Shown here: positions 1-7,460 of the stretch, piece by piece
Layout: the number at the start of each line of letters is the position of its first letter
How positions within the stretch are numbered: the first letter of the stretch is position 1
NCBI RefSeq assembly: GCF_003752025.1
Contig: NZ_RJKR01000005.1
Span: 1,030,241-1,094,240 of the forward strand
From: Curtobacterium sp. PhB115
GTDB taxonomy: Bacteria; Actinomycetota; Actinomycetes; Actinomycetales; Microbacteriaceae
Direction of reading: 5' to 3'
DNA length: 64,000 nt
Notes under the pieces: model-generated
Seen by the model: the letters and a program-made list of their open reading frames with translations, nothing else
The model's database searches: none
What the model was told of the DNA's origin: nothing
Position numbers and translations under genes: made by a program

Positions 1-276
1 GGTGTCGACGTAGAGCAGGTGTGCGACGAGGGAGGGGCGCTGGTCGGCAGCCATGTACGCGATCGGGCCGGCGCCGGAGTGCCCGGCGAGCACGACCGGT
101 TCTTCCGGCGTGGCGACGTCCTCGAGGATCGCCACCAGTGCGGCGACCTGCTCGTCGAGGGTGTCGCCGTCGCGCGTGACGGCCTGCACCGAGTGCCCCG
201 CCGCGCGCAGGATCGGGGCGACGTCGTCCCACGCGCTCGCGTCGAGCCAGAACCCGGGGACCAGGATGACGTGCAT
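1..276 (-). CDS. alpha/beta hydrolase (partial, runs off the window start)
   Basis: Only the first 92 residues are inside the window; the gene continues beyond position 1. The protein opens MHVILVPGFWLDASAWDDV, the usual first strand and oxyanion loop of an alpha/beta hydrolase. It then shows VVLAGHSGAGPIAYMAAD, where GHSGA is the nucleophile elbow with the catalytic serine. The Asp and His of the triad would lie outside the window. The family includes esterases and carboxylesterase-like enzymes of unknown substrate, probably cytoplasmic since no signal peptide is seen. It is transcribed in the same direction as the upstream zinc operon, 10 bp after the zur stop, so it may be the distal gene of that unit. 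Confidence 0.8.
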   Translation of the reverse strand, partial: MHVILVPGFWLDASAWDDVAPILRAAGHSVQAVTRDGDTLDEQVAALVAILEDVATPEEPVVLAGHSGAGPIAYMAADQRPSLVAHLLYVDT

Positions 277-286
277 GCCGGGGACG

Positions 287-712
287 CTACTCGCTGGCAG
301 CGGTCGTCGCGCGTGCAGCGGTGCAGGCCGCGCATTCGCCGAAGATGTCGACGACGTGGCTGGCGTTCGTGAACCCGTTGGCCGCGGCGACGTCCTGCGC
401 CCACTGCTCGACCGGGTCCGCCTCGATCTCGACGGTCCGACCGCAGTTCCGGCAGATCAGGTGGTGGTGGTGCGCGTCCGTCGTGCACGCCCGGTACAGC
501 GATTCGCCGTCCTGCTGGAGCGAGTCGGCGTCGCCTTCGGTAGCCAGGTCGGACAGCGCCCGGTAGACGGTCGCGAGTCCGATCGTCGATCCCTCGTCGC
601 GGAGGTGCTGGTGCAACGCCTGCGCGCTCACGAACCCCTCGGTGGAGTCGAGCGCCCCGCGCACCGCTTCGCGTTGCCACGTGTTCCGCTTCGTCTTCTG
701 CACGGCGTTCAT
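287..712 (-). CDS. zur: Fur-family metalloregulator, probably Zur
   Basis: This 141-residue protein has the Fur-family winged helix (WQREAVRGALDSTEGFVSAQALHQHL... then TIGLATVYRALSDLA as recognition helix). A metal-binding half follows, with the HHHH stretch, CRNCG and ECAAC, the two CxxC pairs of the structural zinc site. The start ATG overlaps the stop of the ABC permease by four bases, so it is the last gene of znuA-znuC-znuB-zur. That context and the Zur-box-like palindrome ahead of znuA favour a zinc-sensing Zur over an iron-sensing Fur. With zinc bound it would repress the operon it belongs to. The family assignment is sure; the metal is inferred. Confidence 0.85.
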   Translation of the reverse strand: MNAVQKTKRNTWQREAVRGALDSTEGFVSAQALHQHLRDEGSTIGLATVYRALSDLATEGDADSLQQDGESLYRACTTDAHHHHLICRNCGRTVEIEADPVEQWAQDVAAANGFTNASHVVDIFGECAACTAARATTAASE

Positions 713-1647
713 GCTGGCACCTCTTCCTTCCGGCCTGCTGTCGACCCCGTTCCGGCCTGGAGGCCCGGGTCGTCCCCGCCCCGCTGGTCGCGGCCTGCGA
801 CGCGGTCGCGACCGCGCTTGTCCTTCCGCGCTCCCACGATCCGGCACACCACCCAGATCGCGAAGGAGATGGTCGTCACGTAGGGGCTGATCGGCAGTCC
901 CCCGCCGAGTGCCAGCAGGATCCCACCCACCACCGACGTCACCGCGAAGACCGTCGACAGCACGGGCACGACGACCGGGTGCGAACTGAGCCGCAGGGCC
1001 GCGGCCGCCGGGGTGACGAGCAGGGACAGCACGAGCAGCGCACCGACGATCTGCACGGAGACCGCCGTCGCCAGCCCGAGCACGAGCATGAACACGATCG
1101 CCAGGGTCCGGACCGGCACACCGGCGGCCGCGGCGACGTCGGGGTCGACCGACGCGAACATCAGCGGGCGCCAGATCACGAGCAACGTCGCGACGACGAC
1201 GGCGGCGATGACGATGAGGAAGGCGAGCTGCGGGTTGTCGACCGACACGATCTGCCCGGTGAGCAGCCCGAACTTGTTCGCGGCGCGACCCTTGTACAGC
1301 GCCAGACAGAGGATTCCGAGGCCCAGGCCGAACGGCATGAGCACGGCGATGATCGAGTTGCGGTCGCGGGCCCGGGAACCGAGCACCCCGATGAGCAGCG
1401 CCGCGATCACCGACCCGACGAGCGAGCCCGTGACGACGTTGACGCCGAGCAGCAGGGACGCGCTCGCGCCGGCGAACGACAGCTCCGAGATGCCGTGCAC
1501 CGCGAAGGGCATGTTCCGGGCGACGACGAACGGCCCGATCAGGCCGCCGACGATGCCGAGCACCGCACCGGCCCAGATCGAGTTCTGCACGAGCGCGACG
1601 AGTTCGCCGTAGTCCTGGAAGGAGAAGACGGTGGAGAGCACGTCCAT
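709..1647 (-). CDS. znuB: zinc/manganese ABC transporter permease (ABC-3 family)
   Basis: This 312-residue integral membrane protein has about eight hydrophobic segments and belongs to the ABC-3 (ZnuB/MntB/SitC) family. Typical stretches include WAGAVLGIVGGLIGPFVVAR near the N-terminus and HGISELSFAGA, the coupling region that contacts the ATPase. Paired with the ZnuA-like binding protein and ZnuC-like ATPase, it would move Zn2+ (possibly Mn2+) across the cytoplasmic membrane. The start overlaps the znuC stop by one base and the stop overlaps the zur start by four, indicating translational coupling. The last 40 or so residues form a charged hydrophilic tail (KDKRGRDRVAGRDQRGG) beyond the usual family core. 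Confidence 0.9.
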   Translation of the reverse strand: MDVLSTVFSFQDYGELVALVQNSIWAGAVLGIVGGLIGPFVVARNMPFAVHGISELSFAGASASLLLGVNVVTGSLVGSVIAALLIGVLGSRARDRNSIIAVLMPFGLGLGILCLALYKGRAANKFGLLTGQIVSVDNPQLAFLIVIAAVVVATLLVIWRPLMFASVDPDVAAAAGVPVRTLAIVFMLVLGLATAVSVQIVGALLVLSLLVTPAAAALRLSSHPVVVPVLSTVFAVTSVVGGILLALGGGLPISPYVTTISFAIWVVCRIVGARKDKRGRDRVAGRDQRGGDDPGLQAGTGSTAGRKEEVPA

Positions 1648-2543
1648 CAGATCCGCCCTTCGTCCGGCACGTGGCCGTGCGGGTCGACCTCGCCCGCGTG
1701 GTGCTCGTGCGCCTCGTTCGCACCGACGATGACGATGCGCCCCATGGTCCGGACGACGTCGACGGGCGTGCCGTACAGGTCGCTCAGGACGTCGGCGCGC
1801 AGGACCTCGTCGGGGGAGCCGATCCGGAACCGACCACCCGCGATGTACAGGACCCGGTCGACCACGTCGAGGATCGGGTTCACGTCGTGCGTCACGAACA
1901 GCACGGCGGCGTCCCGCTGCCGTCGCTGACGGTCGATGAGCTCGGTGACGCCGCGCTGGTGCCGCAGGTCGAGCGAGATGAGCGGCTCGTCGCACAGGAG
2001 CAGTGCCGGGTCGGCGGCGATGGCCTGCCCGACGCGGGTGCGCTGCTGCTCGCCGCCGGACAGTTCGGCGACGGGGGCGTCGGCGAAGGCGGTGGCACCG
2101 ACCTCGTCGAGGATCCGGTCGACACGGGCACGGTCGGCCCGCGACGCCGGCAGGACACCCCACCGGTGACCGGTGACGCCCTGCGCGATCATGTCCCGCG
2201 CGCGGAGCGGCGTGCCGGCCTCCATCAACCGCTGCTGCGGGATGTAGCCGATCTTCCGGTGGCCGCGACGGACGGGCTGGCCGAGGAACGACATCGTGCC
2301 GCTCGTCAGGCGCTGCTGGCCGAGGACGGTCCGGAGCAGCGAGGTCTTGCCGGCACCGTTCGGTCCGAGCACCGCGACGAACTCCCCCGGCGCGATGTCG
2401 AGGTCGAGGTGGGCCCAGAGCTTCCGGGAACCGTAGGACAGCCCGGCGTCGCGGAGCGCCAGGACGGGACGGCCCGTGGCCCGGTCGTCCACCGAGGTGG
2501 TCGCCGGGCCGTCGGTCACCGCTGGTGCGGTCGAGGTCGTCAC
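1647..2543 (-). CDS. znuC: zinc/manganese ABC transporter ATP-binding protein
   Basis: This 298-residue ABC ATPase has a Walker A motif GPNGAGKT, signature LSGGEQQR, Walker B LLLCDEPLISLD and switch histidine in FVTHDVN. It is the energising subunit of the zinc uptake transporter and works at the inner face of the membrane with the ABC-3 permease. The GTG start chosen (VTTSTAPAVTD) overlaps the znuA stop by four bases; an upstream in-frame ATG would sit inside znuA and is less likely. The C-terminal tail is histidine-rich (NEAHEHHAGEVDPHGH), a common trait of zinc transporter ATPases that may bind zinc. Confidence 0.9.
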   Translation of the reverse strand: MTTSTAPAVTDGPATTSVDDRATGRPVLALRDAGLSYGSRKLWAHLDLDIAPGEFVAVLGPNGAGKTSLLRTVLGQQRLTSGTMSFLGQPVRRGHRKIGYIPQQRLMEAGTPLRARDMIAQGVTGHRWGVLPASRADRARVDRILDEVGATAFADAPVAELSGGEQQRTRVGQAIAADPALLLCDEPLISLDLRHQRGVTELIDRQRRQRDAAVLFVTHDVNPILDVVDRVLYIAGGRFRIGSPDEVLRADVLSDLYGTPVDVVRTMGRIVIVGANEAHEHHAGEVDPHGHVPDEGRI

Positions 2544-3451
2544 TTCTGGAGCGCCGCCTGCACCGCGTCGATGTTCGCCTGCTGCCACGAGACGTAATCC
2601 TCCCCCTTCGGGAGCGTTTCCGTGACACCGACCACCGGGATGCCATTGTCCTCTGCGGCTTTCTGGACCTGCTCGGTCTCGGGGCTGGAGGTCTGGTCGT
2701 TGTACGCGAGCAGTCGCACGGTCTTCGCGCTGAAGAGCTGCAGCGTCTTGTTCAGGGCGGCCGGCGGGACGTCGTCGCCCTCCTCGATCGCCTCGGCGAA
2801 GGCCTCCGGCGTGACATTGTCGAGGCCGATCGCGTCGAACAGGTACCCCGGCACCGGCTCCGTGTAGGACACCTTCTCGCCGTCGTACGTCTTCTTCAGG
2901 TCGGCGGTCTGCGACTCGAGGTCCTCGAGCTTCGTGGTGAGCGCGTCGGCGTTCTTCTCGAACGTTGCCTCGTCGCCCTCGTCGAGCGCGGACAGGCGCT
3001 TCGTGACGTCGTCGACGAGCTTCACCATCGTCGGGTAGCTGTAGAAGACGTGCTCGTTGAACTCAGTGTCGCCACCCTTGTCCAGACCGGAGAGCTTCAC
3101 GACGTTGATGGTGTCGGCCTTGGTGTCCGAGGCGTCGGCGAGCGTGGTCATGAAGTCGTCGTACCCGCCGCCGTTCTCGATGAGCAGGTCGGCCTGCGAC
3201 ACCGCGAGCTGGGTCCGGGCGCTCGACTCGAACGAGTGCGGGTCCTGCGACGGGTCGTTCAGGATGCTCGTCACGTCGACGTGCTCGCCGCCGATGGTTT
3301 CGACGAGCGACCCGTAGACGTTCGTCGAGGCGACGACGGCGATCTTCCCGTCGCTGCTGGCGTCACCGGATGCAGAGGACGTCGCGCACCCCGTCAGGGC
3401 GAGCGCGGCGGCGCCGGCGACCAGCGGGAGGGCGAAGAGGCGGTTGTGCAT
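2540..3451 (-). CDS. znuA: zinc ABC transporter substrate-binding lipoprotein
   Basis: This 303-residue lipoprotein opens MHNRLFALPLVAGAAALALTGCATS: a short signal peptide with a lipobox (LTGC) whose cysteine would be lipidated. The rest is a cluster A-I (TroA/ZnuA) metal-binding protein: IAVVASTNVYGSLVETIGGEHVDVTSI at the N-terminus, the metal histidine in DPHSFE, a second in FNEHVFYSYP, and an acidic/Asn ligand region near YNDQTSSP. No histidine-rich loop is present. It captures zinc (or manganese) outside the cell for the ZnuBC permease. The start at MHNRL was preferred over the ORF's more upstream ATG because that one overlaps the Zur-box and promoter region and would spoil the signal peptide. 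Confidence 0.88.
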   Translation of the reverse strand: MHNRLFALPLVAGAAALALTGCATSSASGDASSDGKIAVVASTNVYGSLVETIGGEHVDVTSILNDPSQDPHSFESSARTQLAVSQADLLIENGGGYDDFMTTLADASDTKADTINVVKLSGLDKGGDTEFNEHVFYSYPTMVKLVDDVTKRLSALDEGDEATFEKNADALTTKLEDLESQTADLKKTYDGEKVSYTEPVPGYLFDAIGLDNVTPEAFAEAIEEGDDVPPAALNKTLQLFSAKTVRLLAYNDQTSSPETEQVQKAAEDNGIPVVGVTETLPKGEDYVSWQQANIDAVQAALQK

Positions 3452-3471
3452 GCGTCGACGGTAGCGCTTGC

Positions 3472-3486
3472 TGATAACGATTGTCA
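3472..3486. promoter_or_regulatory. putative Zur box upstream of znuA
   Basis: The 15-mer TGATAACGATTGTCA is an imperfect palindrome (TGAtAAc-g-aTTgTCA) close to the Zur/Fur-type 7-1-7 operator pattern TGATAATNATTATCA. It lies 21 bp ahead of the znuA start, where a bound repressor would block the promoter. It is AT-rich compared with its GC-rich surroundings. The matching regulator gene, zur, is the last gene of the operon, which suggests autoregulation by zinc. Confidence 0.7.
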
Positions 3487-3522
3487 AAACCGGTATCAGC
3501 GCTCTGGTGGTGACGGCAGACG

Positions 3523-3562
3523 GACGGGAGGCCCGGTGCCAGCTGGCACCGGGCCTCCCGTC
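3523..3562. terminator. bidirectional terminator hairpin (GGGAGGCCCG type)
   Basis: A perfect 40-bp palindrome: 18-bp arms around the self-complementary AGCT. It lies between the znuA promoter and the stop of the EIIC gene, 16 bp after that stop. No U-tract follows, so termination would rely on the very stable stem. The same stem core recurs at several other gene ends in this window. Confidence 0.75.
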
Positions 3563-3578
3563 TTGCAGGAACGCGCGC

Positions 3579-4847
3579 TTACGGCTTGGTGGCCGCGTCG
3601 ATCGTGTTCTCGGCGATCGTGTCCTCTTCGCGCCCGGGGGTGCGGAGGTTCCACTTCTTGATCACGAAACTGAACAGGAAGTAGTAGATCACCGCGTAGC
3701 CGAGGCCGATCGGGATGAGCCAGATCGCTCCGTCCGCCTTGCCGAAGTTCAGGACGTAGTCGATCGCACCGGCCGAGAACGAGAACCCGTCGTGGATCCC
3801 GAGGGCGTTCACCAGGGCGAGCGACGTCCCGGTGAGCAGCGCGTGGATGATGTACAGCGGGAACGCCACGAACATGAACGAGTACTCGAGCGGCTCGGTG
3901 ATCCCGGTGACGAACGAGGTCAGTGCGGCGGAGATCATGATGCCGCCGACGAGCTTGCGGTTCTGCGGCTTGGCGTTGCGCCAGATCGCGAGGGCACCGG
4001 CCGGCAGCGCGAACATCATGATCGGGAAGAAGCCGGTCTGGAAGATGCCAGCGGTCGGGTCACCGGCGAGGAAGCGTGCGATGTCACCGTGGTAGACGAC
4101 GCCGTCGGCACCCGTGAAGCTGCCGAGCTGGAACCACGGGAAGAAGTTGAGCAGCTGGTGCAGCCCGATCGGGATGAGCATGCGGTTGACGAACCCGAAG
4201 ATGCCACCACCGATGACGGCATTGTCGGCCACGGCGGTCCCGGCGGCGGTCAGCGCGATGTCGAAGTACCGGTAGACGAAGGACATCAGGACCGCGATCA
4301 CGAGACCGGCGACGGCCGTCAGGATCGGGACGAGTCGGCGACCCGAGAAGAACCCGAGGAAGTCGGGCATCTTCGTGCGGTGGAACCGCTCCCAGAGCAC
4401 GGCGGAGACGAGACCCATCACGATCCCGCCGAGGACACCGAAGTTGATCGTCGCCTGGTTGCCAGCGGCGTCCTTCACGCCTGCGAGGACGATCGGCGAC
4501 ATCGCCGCGAAGACCTGGTACATGACCATGTAGCCGACGACGGCCGCGAGTGCGGTGGTGCCGTCGGACTTCTTCGCCCACCCGATCGCGATGCCCACCG
4601 CGAAGAGCAGCGGCAGCCACGTGAACACACCGTTGCCGGCAGCGGCGATGATCGTCGCGCCCTGCTCGAAGCCGGGGATCGCACCGAGCATGTCGGACTG
4701 GCCGAGGCGGAGCAGGATGCCCGCGGCGGGCATGACCGCGATCGGCAGGAGCAGGCTCCGACCGAGGCGCTGGGCGTTCGCGAAGAGCCTGGACTGCTTC
4801 TTCGGCTTCTTCTTCTCCGGCACGTCCGTGGCAGTGGTGGCGCTCAT
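3579..4847 (-). CDS. PTS sugar transporter EIIC (glucose/N-acetylglucosamine type)
   Basis: This 422-residue membrane protein with about ten hydrophobic segments is the stand-alone EIIC (permease) domain of the glucose/GlcNAc PTS superfamily. Landmarks are QRLGRSLLLPIAVMPAAGILL near the start, the IPIGLHQLLNFFPWF segment and ITEPLEYSFMFVAFPLY, the family's conserved substrate-binding glutamate region. It translocates and phosphorylates the sugar using phosphate relayed by EIIA and EIIB, which are encoded divergently just upstream. The start at MSATT has a good ribosome site (GAGAGGAAC); a second ATG 18 bases earlier has none. The substrate cannot be read from sequence, but a DasR/NagR-type regulator nearby suggests GlcNAc or a related amino sugar. 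Confidence 0.88.
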   Translation of the reverse strand: MSATTATDVPEKKKPKKQSRLFANAQRLGRSLLLPIAVMPAAGILLRLGQSDMLGAIPGFEQGATIIAAAGNGVFTWLPLLFAVGIAIGWAKKSDGTTALAAVVGYMVMYQVFAAMSPIVLAGVKDAAGNQATINFGVLGGIVMGLVSAVLWERFHRTKMPDFLGFFSGRRLVPILTAVAGLVIAVLMSFVYRYFDIALTAAGTAVADNAVIGGGIFGFVNRMLIPIGLHQLLNFFPWFQLGSFTGADGVVYHGDIARFLAGDPTAGIFQTGFFPIMMFALPAGALAIWRNAKPQNRKLVGGIMISAALTSFVTGITEPLEYSFMFVAFPLYIIHALLTGTSLALVNALGIHDGFSFSAGAIDYVLNFGKADGAIWLIPIGLGYAVIYYFLFSFVIKKWNLRTPGREEDTIAENTIDAATKP

Positions 4848-4945
4848 CGGAGTTCCTCTCGTCATTGGGTGGAGCTGTCGGGGTGAGTTGAGTCGCGCAG
4901 CCGGCGCAGGTAACCTCGGCGGTGTCGCCAGGTCCGGTCCTGTCC

Positions 4946-4955
4946 GGTCATGACC
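4946..4955. promoter_or_regulatory. putative GntR (DasR/NagR-like) operator in the EIIC/EIIB divergent promoter
   Basis: GGTCATGACC is a perfect 10-bp palindrome with flanks extending it to CGGTCATGACCA. This resembles the DasR/NagR-class operator (TGGTCTAGACCA core). It sits in the 178-bp gap between the divergently transcribed EIIC and EIIB genes, so one bound repressor could control both. The sequence CATGACCAGTYCC starting here at 4949 recurs ahead of the GntR regulator gene at 6594. Confidence 0.55.
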
Positions 4956-5025
4956 AGTTCCGTAGTCTGAACCGAGACGGGTCCCGTGTCAACCTGGTAC
5001 GAAAACCCTTAACGAGGAGGAAACG

Positions 5026-5262
5026 ATGGCCGACATCAAGGCAGCCGACATCATCGCCGCGCTCGGCGGTGCCGACAACATCGAAGAGGTCGAGGGCTGC
5101 ATCACGCGCCTCCGCGTCGAGGTCGAGGACGGTGACCTGGTCGACAAGGCGGCCCTGCAGGCCGCCGGGGCCCAGGCCGTCGTCGGTGGCGGCACCGGCT
5201 GGCAGGTCATCGTCGGCACGATCGCCGACAACCTCGCGCAGGACATCCAGGACGAGCTGTGA
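5026..5262 (+). CDS. PTS sugar transporter EIIB (glucose type)
   Basis: This 78-residue stand-alone EIIB domain has the motif EEVEGCITRLRV, where Cys25 is the phosphorylated cysteine of glucose/GlcNAc-type EIIB. The length equals the bare domain. It takes phosphate from EIIA and passes it to the sugar bound in EIIC. A strong ribosome site (GAGGAGG) lies seven bases before the ATG. The stop overlaps the EIIA start (GTGA), so the two are coupled. It is encoded divergently from the EIIC permease across a shared control region. Confidence 0.92.
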   Translation: MADIKAADIIAALGGADNIEEVEGCITRLRVEVEDGDLVDKAALQAAGAQAVVGGGTGWQVIVGTIADNLAQDIQDEL

Positions 5263-5711
5263 CGGCGGTCCGCACGCCGTTCGCCGGCCCGGTCGTCGCC
5301 CTCGCTGACGTGCCGGACCCGGTGTTCGCAGGGCAGCTCGTCGGCGCCGGCGTGGCCGTGGACCCGACGGGCGTCGAGGGCGCGGTCACCGCGGTGGCCC
5401 CGGTCGACGGCACCATCGTGAAGCTGCACCCGCACGCGTTCGCGCTGCAGGGCTCTGCGGGCACGGACGTCCTCGTGCACGTCGGCATCGACACCGTGAA
5501 GCTGTCGGGCGAGGGCTTCGAGCTCCTCGCCACCGAGGGCTCGACGGTCGCGGCCGGCGACCCCGTCGTCCGGTTCACCCCCTCGGTGATCTCGGCCGCC
5601 GGCTACTCGCCGATCTGCCCGGTCGTGGTGCTCGGCTCCGCGCCGGACACCGTCGACCAGGGCACGGTGGGCACCTCGGTGCTCGACGGCGACAGCCTGT
5701 TCGAGGTCTGA
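5259..5711 (+). CDS. PTS sugar transporter EIIA (glucose/Crr type)
   Basis: This 150-residue EIIA-Glc/Crr-like domain begins with a GTG overlapping the EIIB stop by four bases. The fold landmarks are TPFAGPVVALADVPDPVFAG at the start, the first histidine in KLHPHAFAL (His59), and the phospho-accepting histidine in VLVHVGIDTVKL (His74). It receives phosphate from HPr and hands it to EIIB. In many bacteria this protein also regulates carbon use, though that role is untested in actinobacteria of this type. A hairpin 39 bp downstream closes the EIIB-EIIA unit. Confidence 0.92.
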   Translation: MTAVRTPFAGPVVALADVPDPVFAGQLVGAGVAVDPTGVEGAVTAVAPVDGTIVKLHPHAFALQGSAGTDVLVHVGIDTVKLSGEGFELLATEGSTVAAGDPVVRFTPSVISAAGYSPICPVVVLGSAPDTVDQGTVGTSVLDGDSLFEV

Positions 5712-5750
5712 CCCGGACCCACTCCGGTTCTTCCCCGGTTCTTCCCGCCG

Positions 5751-5793
5751 AAGCGACTGTGTGCCGCGGAACGTTCGCGGCACACAGTCGCTT
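5751..5793. terminator. hairpin terminator between EIIA and the GntR gene
   Basis: Perfect 18-bp arms (AAGCGACTGTGTGCCGCG and its complement) around a 7-nt loop, followed by TTTCG. It separates the converging EIIA and GntR genes and can act in both directions. Confidence 0.8.
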
Positions 5794-5810
5794 TCGCGTG
5801 CCGGTCGGGG

Positions 5811-6545
5811 TCAGGCGACCGCCGGGGTCGCCGTGACCTCCATCTGCACGCGGTACCGGTCCGACCGGTACCAGCTGCGGGTGTGCTCGACGGGCCGCTC
5901 CCCCGCGTAGGACACCCGGTCGAACTCCAGCACGGGAGCCCCGGTCTTCGTGCCGAGCAGCGTCGCGACGTCGTCGGCAGCGGGGTTCGCGGCAACCGTC
6001 TGCTGCGCGCGGTCGATCGGGGTGCCGTACTCCGTCGCGATGATCGAGTAGACCGACCCCGACAGGTCGTGGTCGAGGAGCCCCGGGAACGCATCGGCCA
6101 CGAGCCAGGCGTCGTCGATGGACACCGGAGCACCGTCCGCCATGCGCAGCCGCTTCACGTGGAAGGCGGGCACGTCGGTGTCGATGCGGAGCGCAGCCGC
6201 GGTGTCGCTCGGCGGCACACGTTCCTCGCGCACGAGGACGACCGTCGTCGGCACGTGGCCCATCGCCCGCATCTCCTCGGTGAACGAGGCGAGGTGCAGC
6301 GTCGACTGGACCGGGCGGTGCGCCACGAAGGTGCCCTTGCCGCGCACCCGCTCGAGGTAGCCCTCGTTCACGAGCTGTCCGAGGGCCTCGCGCACCGTGA
6401 TCCGCGAGACGCCGTACTCCGCGATGAGCTGCCGTTCCGAGGGGATCGCAGCGCCGGGCGCCAGCCGCGTGGTGGCGAGGTCGAGCAGGATGCGCCGCAA
6501 CTGTTGGTGCTTGGGCTCGGCACCCTCGGTGATGCGGCTCGTCAT
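5811..6545 (-). CDS. GntR/HutC-family transcriptional regulator (DasR/NagR-like)
   Basis: This 244-residue protein has an N-terminal GntR winged helix (PSERQLIAEYGVSRITVREALGQLVNEGYLERVRGKGTFVA). A C-terminal UTRA ligand-binding domain of the HutC subfamily follows (ASFTEEMRAMGHVPTTVVL... ending RSWYRSDRYRVQMEV). DasR and NagR, which sense phosphorylated GlcNAc or glucosamine, belong to this class. It sits beside the PTS genes and faces them. The start MTSRITEG follows a GAGGGA ribosome site. An inverted repeat ahead of it and the shared motif in the PTS control region suggest it represses both itself and the PTS genes. Confidence 0.85.
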   Translation of the reverse strand: MTSRITEGAEPKHQQLRRILLDLATTRLAPGAAIPSERQLIAEYGVSRITVREALGQLVNEGYLERVRGKGTFVAHRPVQSTLHLASFTEEMRAMGHVPTTVVLVREERVPPSDTAAALRIDTDVPAFHVKRLRMADGAPVSIDDAWLVADAFPGLLDHDLSGSVYSIIATEYGTPIDRAQQTVAANPAADDVATLLGTKTGAPVLEFDRVSYAGERPVEHTRSWYRSDRYRVQMEVTATPAVA

Positions 6546-6579
6546 GCGTCCCTCGTGCTCCGTTGCTGGTCCTGGGCGG

Positions 6580-6601
6580 TGGTCATGCGCGGACATGACC
6601 A
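6580..6601. promoter_or_regulatory. inverted repeat upstream of the GntR regulator (putative autoregulatory operator)
   Basis: TGGTCATG and CATGACCA are perfect 8-bp inverted arms separated by six bases, 35 bp ahead of the regulator start. Each arm equals a half of the GGTCATGACC palindrome in the PTS control region. Confidence 0.5.
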
Positions 6602-6672
6602 GTCCCATCACAGTAGCGAGTCCACCTCGGAACGCCAACGTGCGTGACGCGCCGGGATCGGAGCGGAGCGCG

Positions 6673-7251
6673 TCAGGCGTTGCGGACGAGCCAGGCGAAC
6701 TGCTCGTCGGAGAGCAGGCGGTCGGTCCACACCTGACCCTCCACCCCCACGGCGGTCGGCGTCTGCACACCGGGAGTCCCCTGCCACACGAGCGAGAGCC
6801 CGGCGCGACGGAGCACCGCAGCGGACGCGGGGTTGTTCGTGAGCACGCGACCCGTCACCGGGACGTCCGGCGCGGTGTCCGCCGCTGCTCGAACGGCAGC
6901 GAGGGCGATCTCGGACGCGAAGCCCTGCCCCCAGGCGGCGGGAGCCAAGCGGTAGCCGAGGTTCCAGACCCCGCCGGCGGTCATGTCGACACCGCCGACC
7001 CCGACGAACGTGTGGTCCGGCGTGCGGACGGCCCACGAGCCCAGCCCGTGCCGTGCCCGGCCGCCGATCTTCCGCTGCACGAGGTCCACGCTCGAGCTCC
7101 GGGCGACGTGCCGCCCGGTCGGCAGGTGCTGCCACGTCCGGGCATCGGAGAACAGCGCGTGCACGTCGTCGATGTCGGCCGGGGTCAGCGGGGTGAGCAG
7201 GAGGCGATCCGTTCGGATCTCCTGCGAGGGGGTCAGGAGCTGGTGGACCAT
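6673..7251 (-). CDS. GNAT-family N-acetyltransferase (RimJ/RimL type)
   Basis: This 192-residue protein has the RimJ/RimL-type opening IRTDRLLLTPLTPADIDDVHALF and the acetyl-CoA binding segment LGYRLAPAAWGQGFASEIALAAV, whose Q/GxGxA/G-like loop is WGQGFA. It ends with the usual TNNPASAAVLRRAGL. Such enzymes acetylate amino groups of proteins or small molecules from acetyl-CoA; the substrate cannot be told. No signal peptide is seen. The ATG chosen starts MVHQLLTPSQE with GGAGC just before it. It is the last gene read leftward here, separated from the E2 gene by repeats. Confidence 0.85.
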   Translation of the reverse strand: MVHQLLTPSQEIRTDRLLLTPLTPADIDDVHALFSDARTWQHLPTGRHVARSSSVDLVQRKIGGRARHGLGSWAVRTPDHTFVGVGGVDMTAGGVWNLGYRLAPAAWGQGFASEIALAAVRAAADTAPDVPVTGRVLTNNPASAAVLRRAGLSLVWQGTPGVQTPTAVGVEGQVWTDRLLSDEQFAWLVRNA

Positions 7252-7327
7252 GCTCCGATCATCCCGCCGACCACCGACATCCGCGTGAACACCACGCGAA
7301 CGGGCGGGCATCGTGCGGAGGACCGCA

Positions 7328-7386
7328 CATCGTGAGCACAAATGGTCGAGTGGCTCGGAGCCACCCGACCATTCCTGCTCACGAAG
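7328..7386. repeat. 59-bp palindromic element, copy 1
   Basis: First of four 59-bp palindromes of the form TTCGTGAGCAG-NNAYGGTCG ... CGACCATT-CTGCTCACGAA. Arms start CATCGTGAGCACAAATGGTC and end GACCATTCCTGCTCACGAAG. This is the least symmetrical copy. It lies 75 bp beyond the stop of the E2 gene, upstream of the GNAT gene. Confidence 0.85.
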
Positions 7387-7459
7387 AGCGAACGCCGTGC
7401 ACGAAGCGCGAACGCCCCTCACGAAGCGCGAACGCCGTGCACGAAGCGGGAACGCGCGC
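7380..7459. repeat. 20-bp tandem repeat, four units
   Basis: Four consecutive 20-mers begin at 7380, 7400, 7420 and 7440, each close to CACGAAGCGCGAACGCCGTG. The array starts in the last bases of the palindromic element and ends one base before the E2 stop codon. The CACGAAGCG at each unit start equals the right end of the palindrome, so the array may have arisen by slippage from it. Confidence 0.85.
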
Positions 7460-7460
7460 C

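Noticed and set aside
287..712. Iron-responsive Fur identity
   Set aside because: The protein fits either, but the operon with znu genes and the site ahead of znuA make zinc sensing more likely.
7328..7459. CRISPR array
   Set aside because: The units are contiguous 20-mers without spacers and there are no cas genes; it is a simple tandem repeat next to a palindrome.
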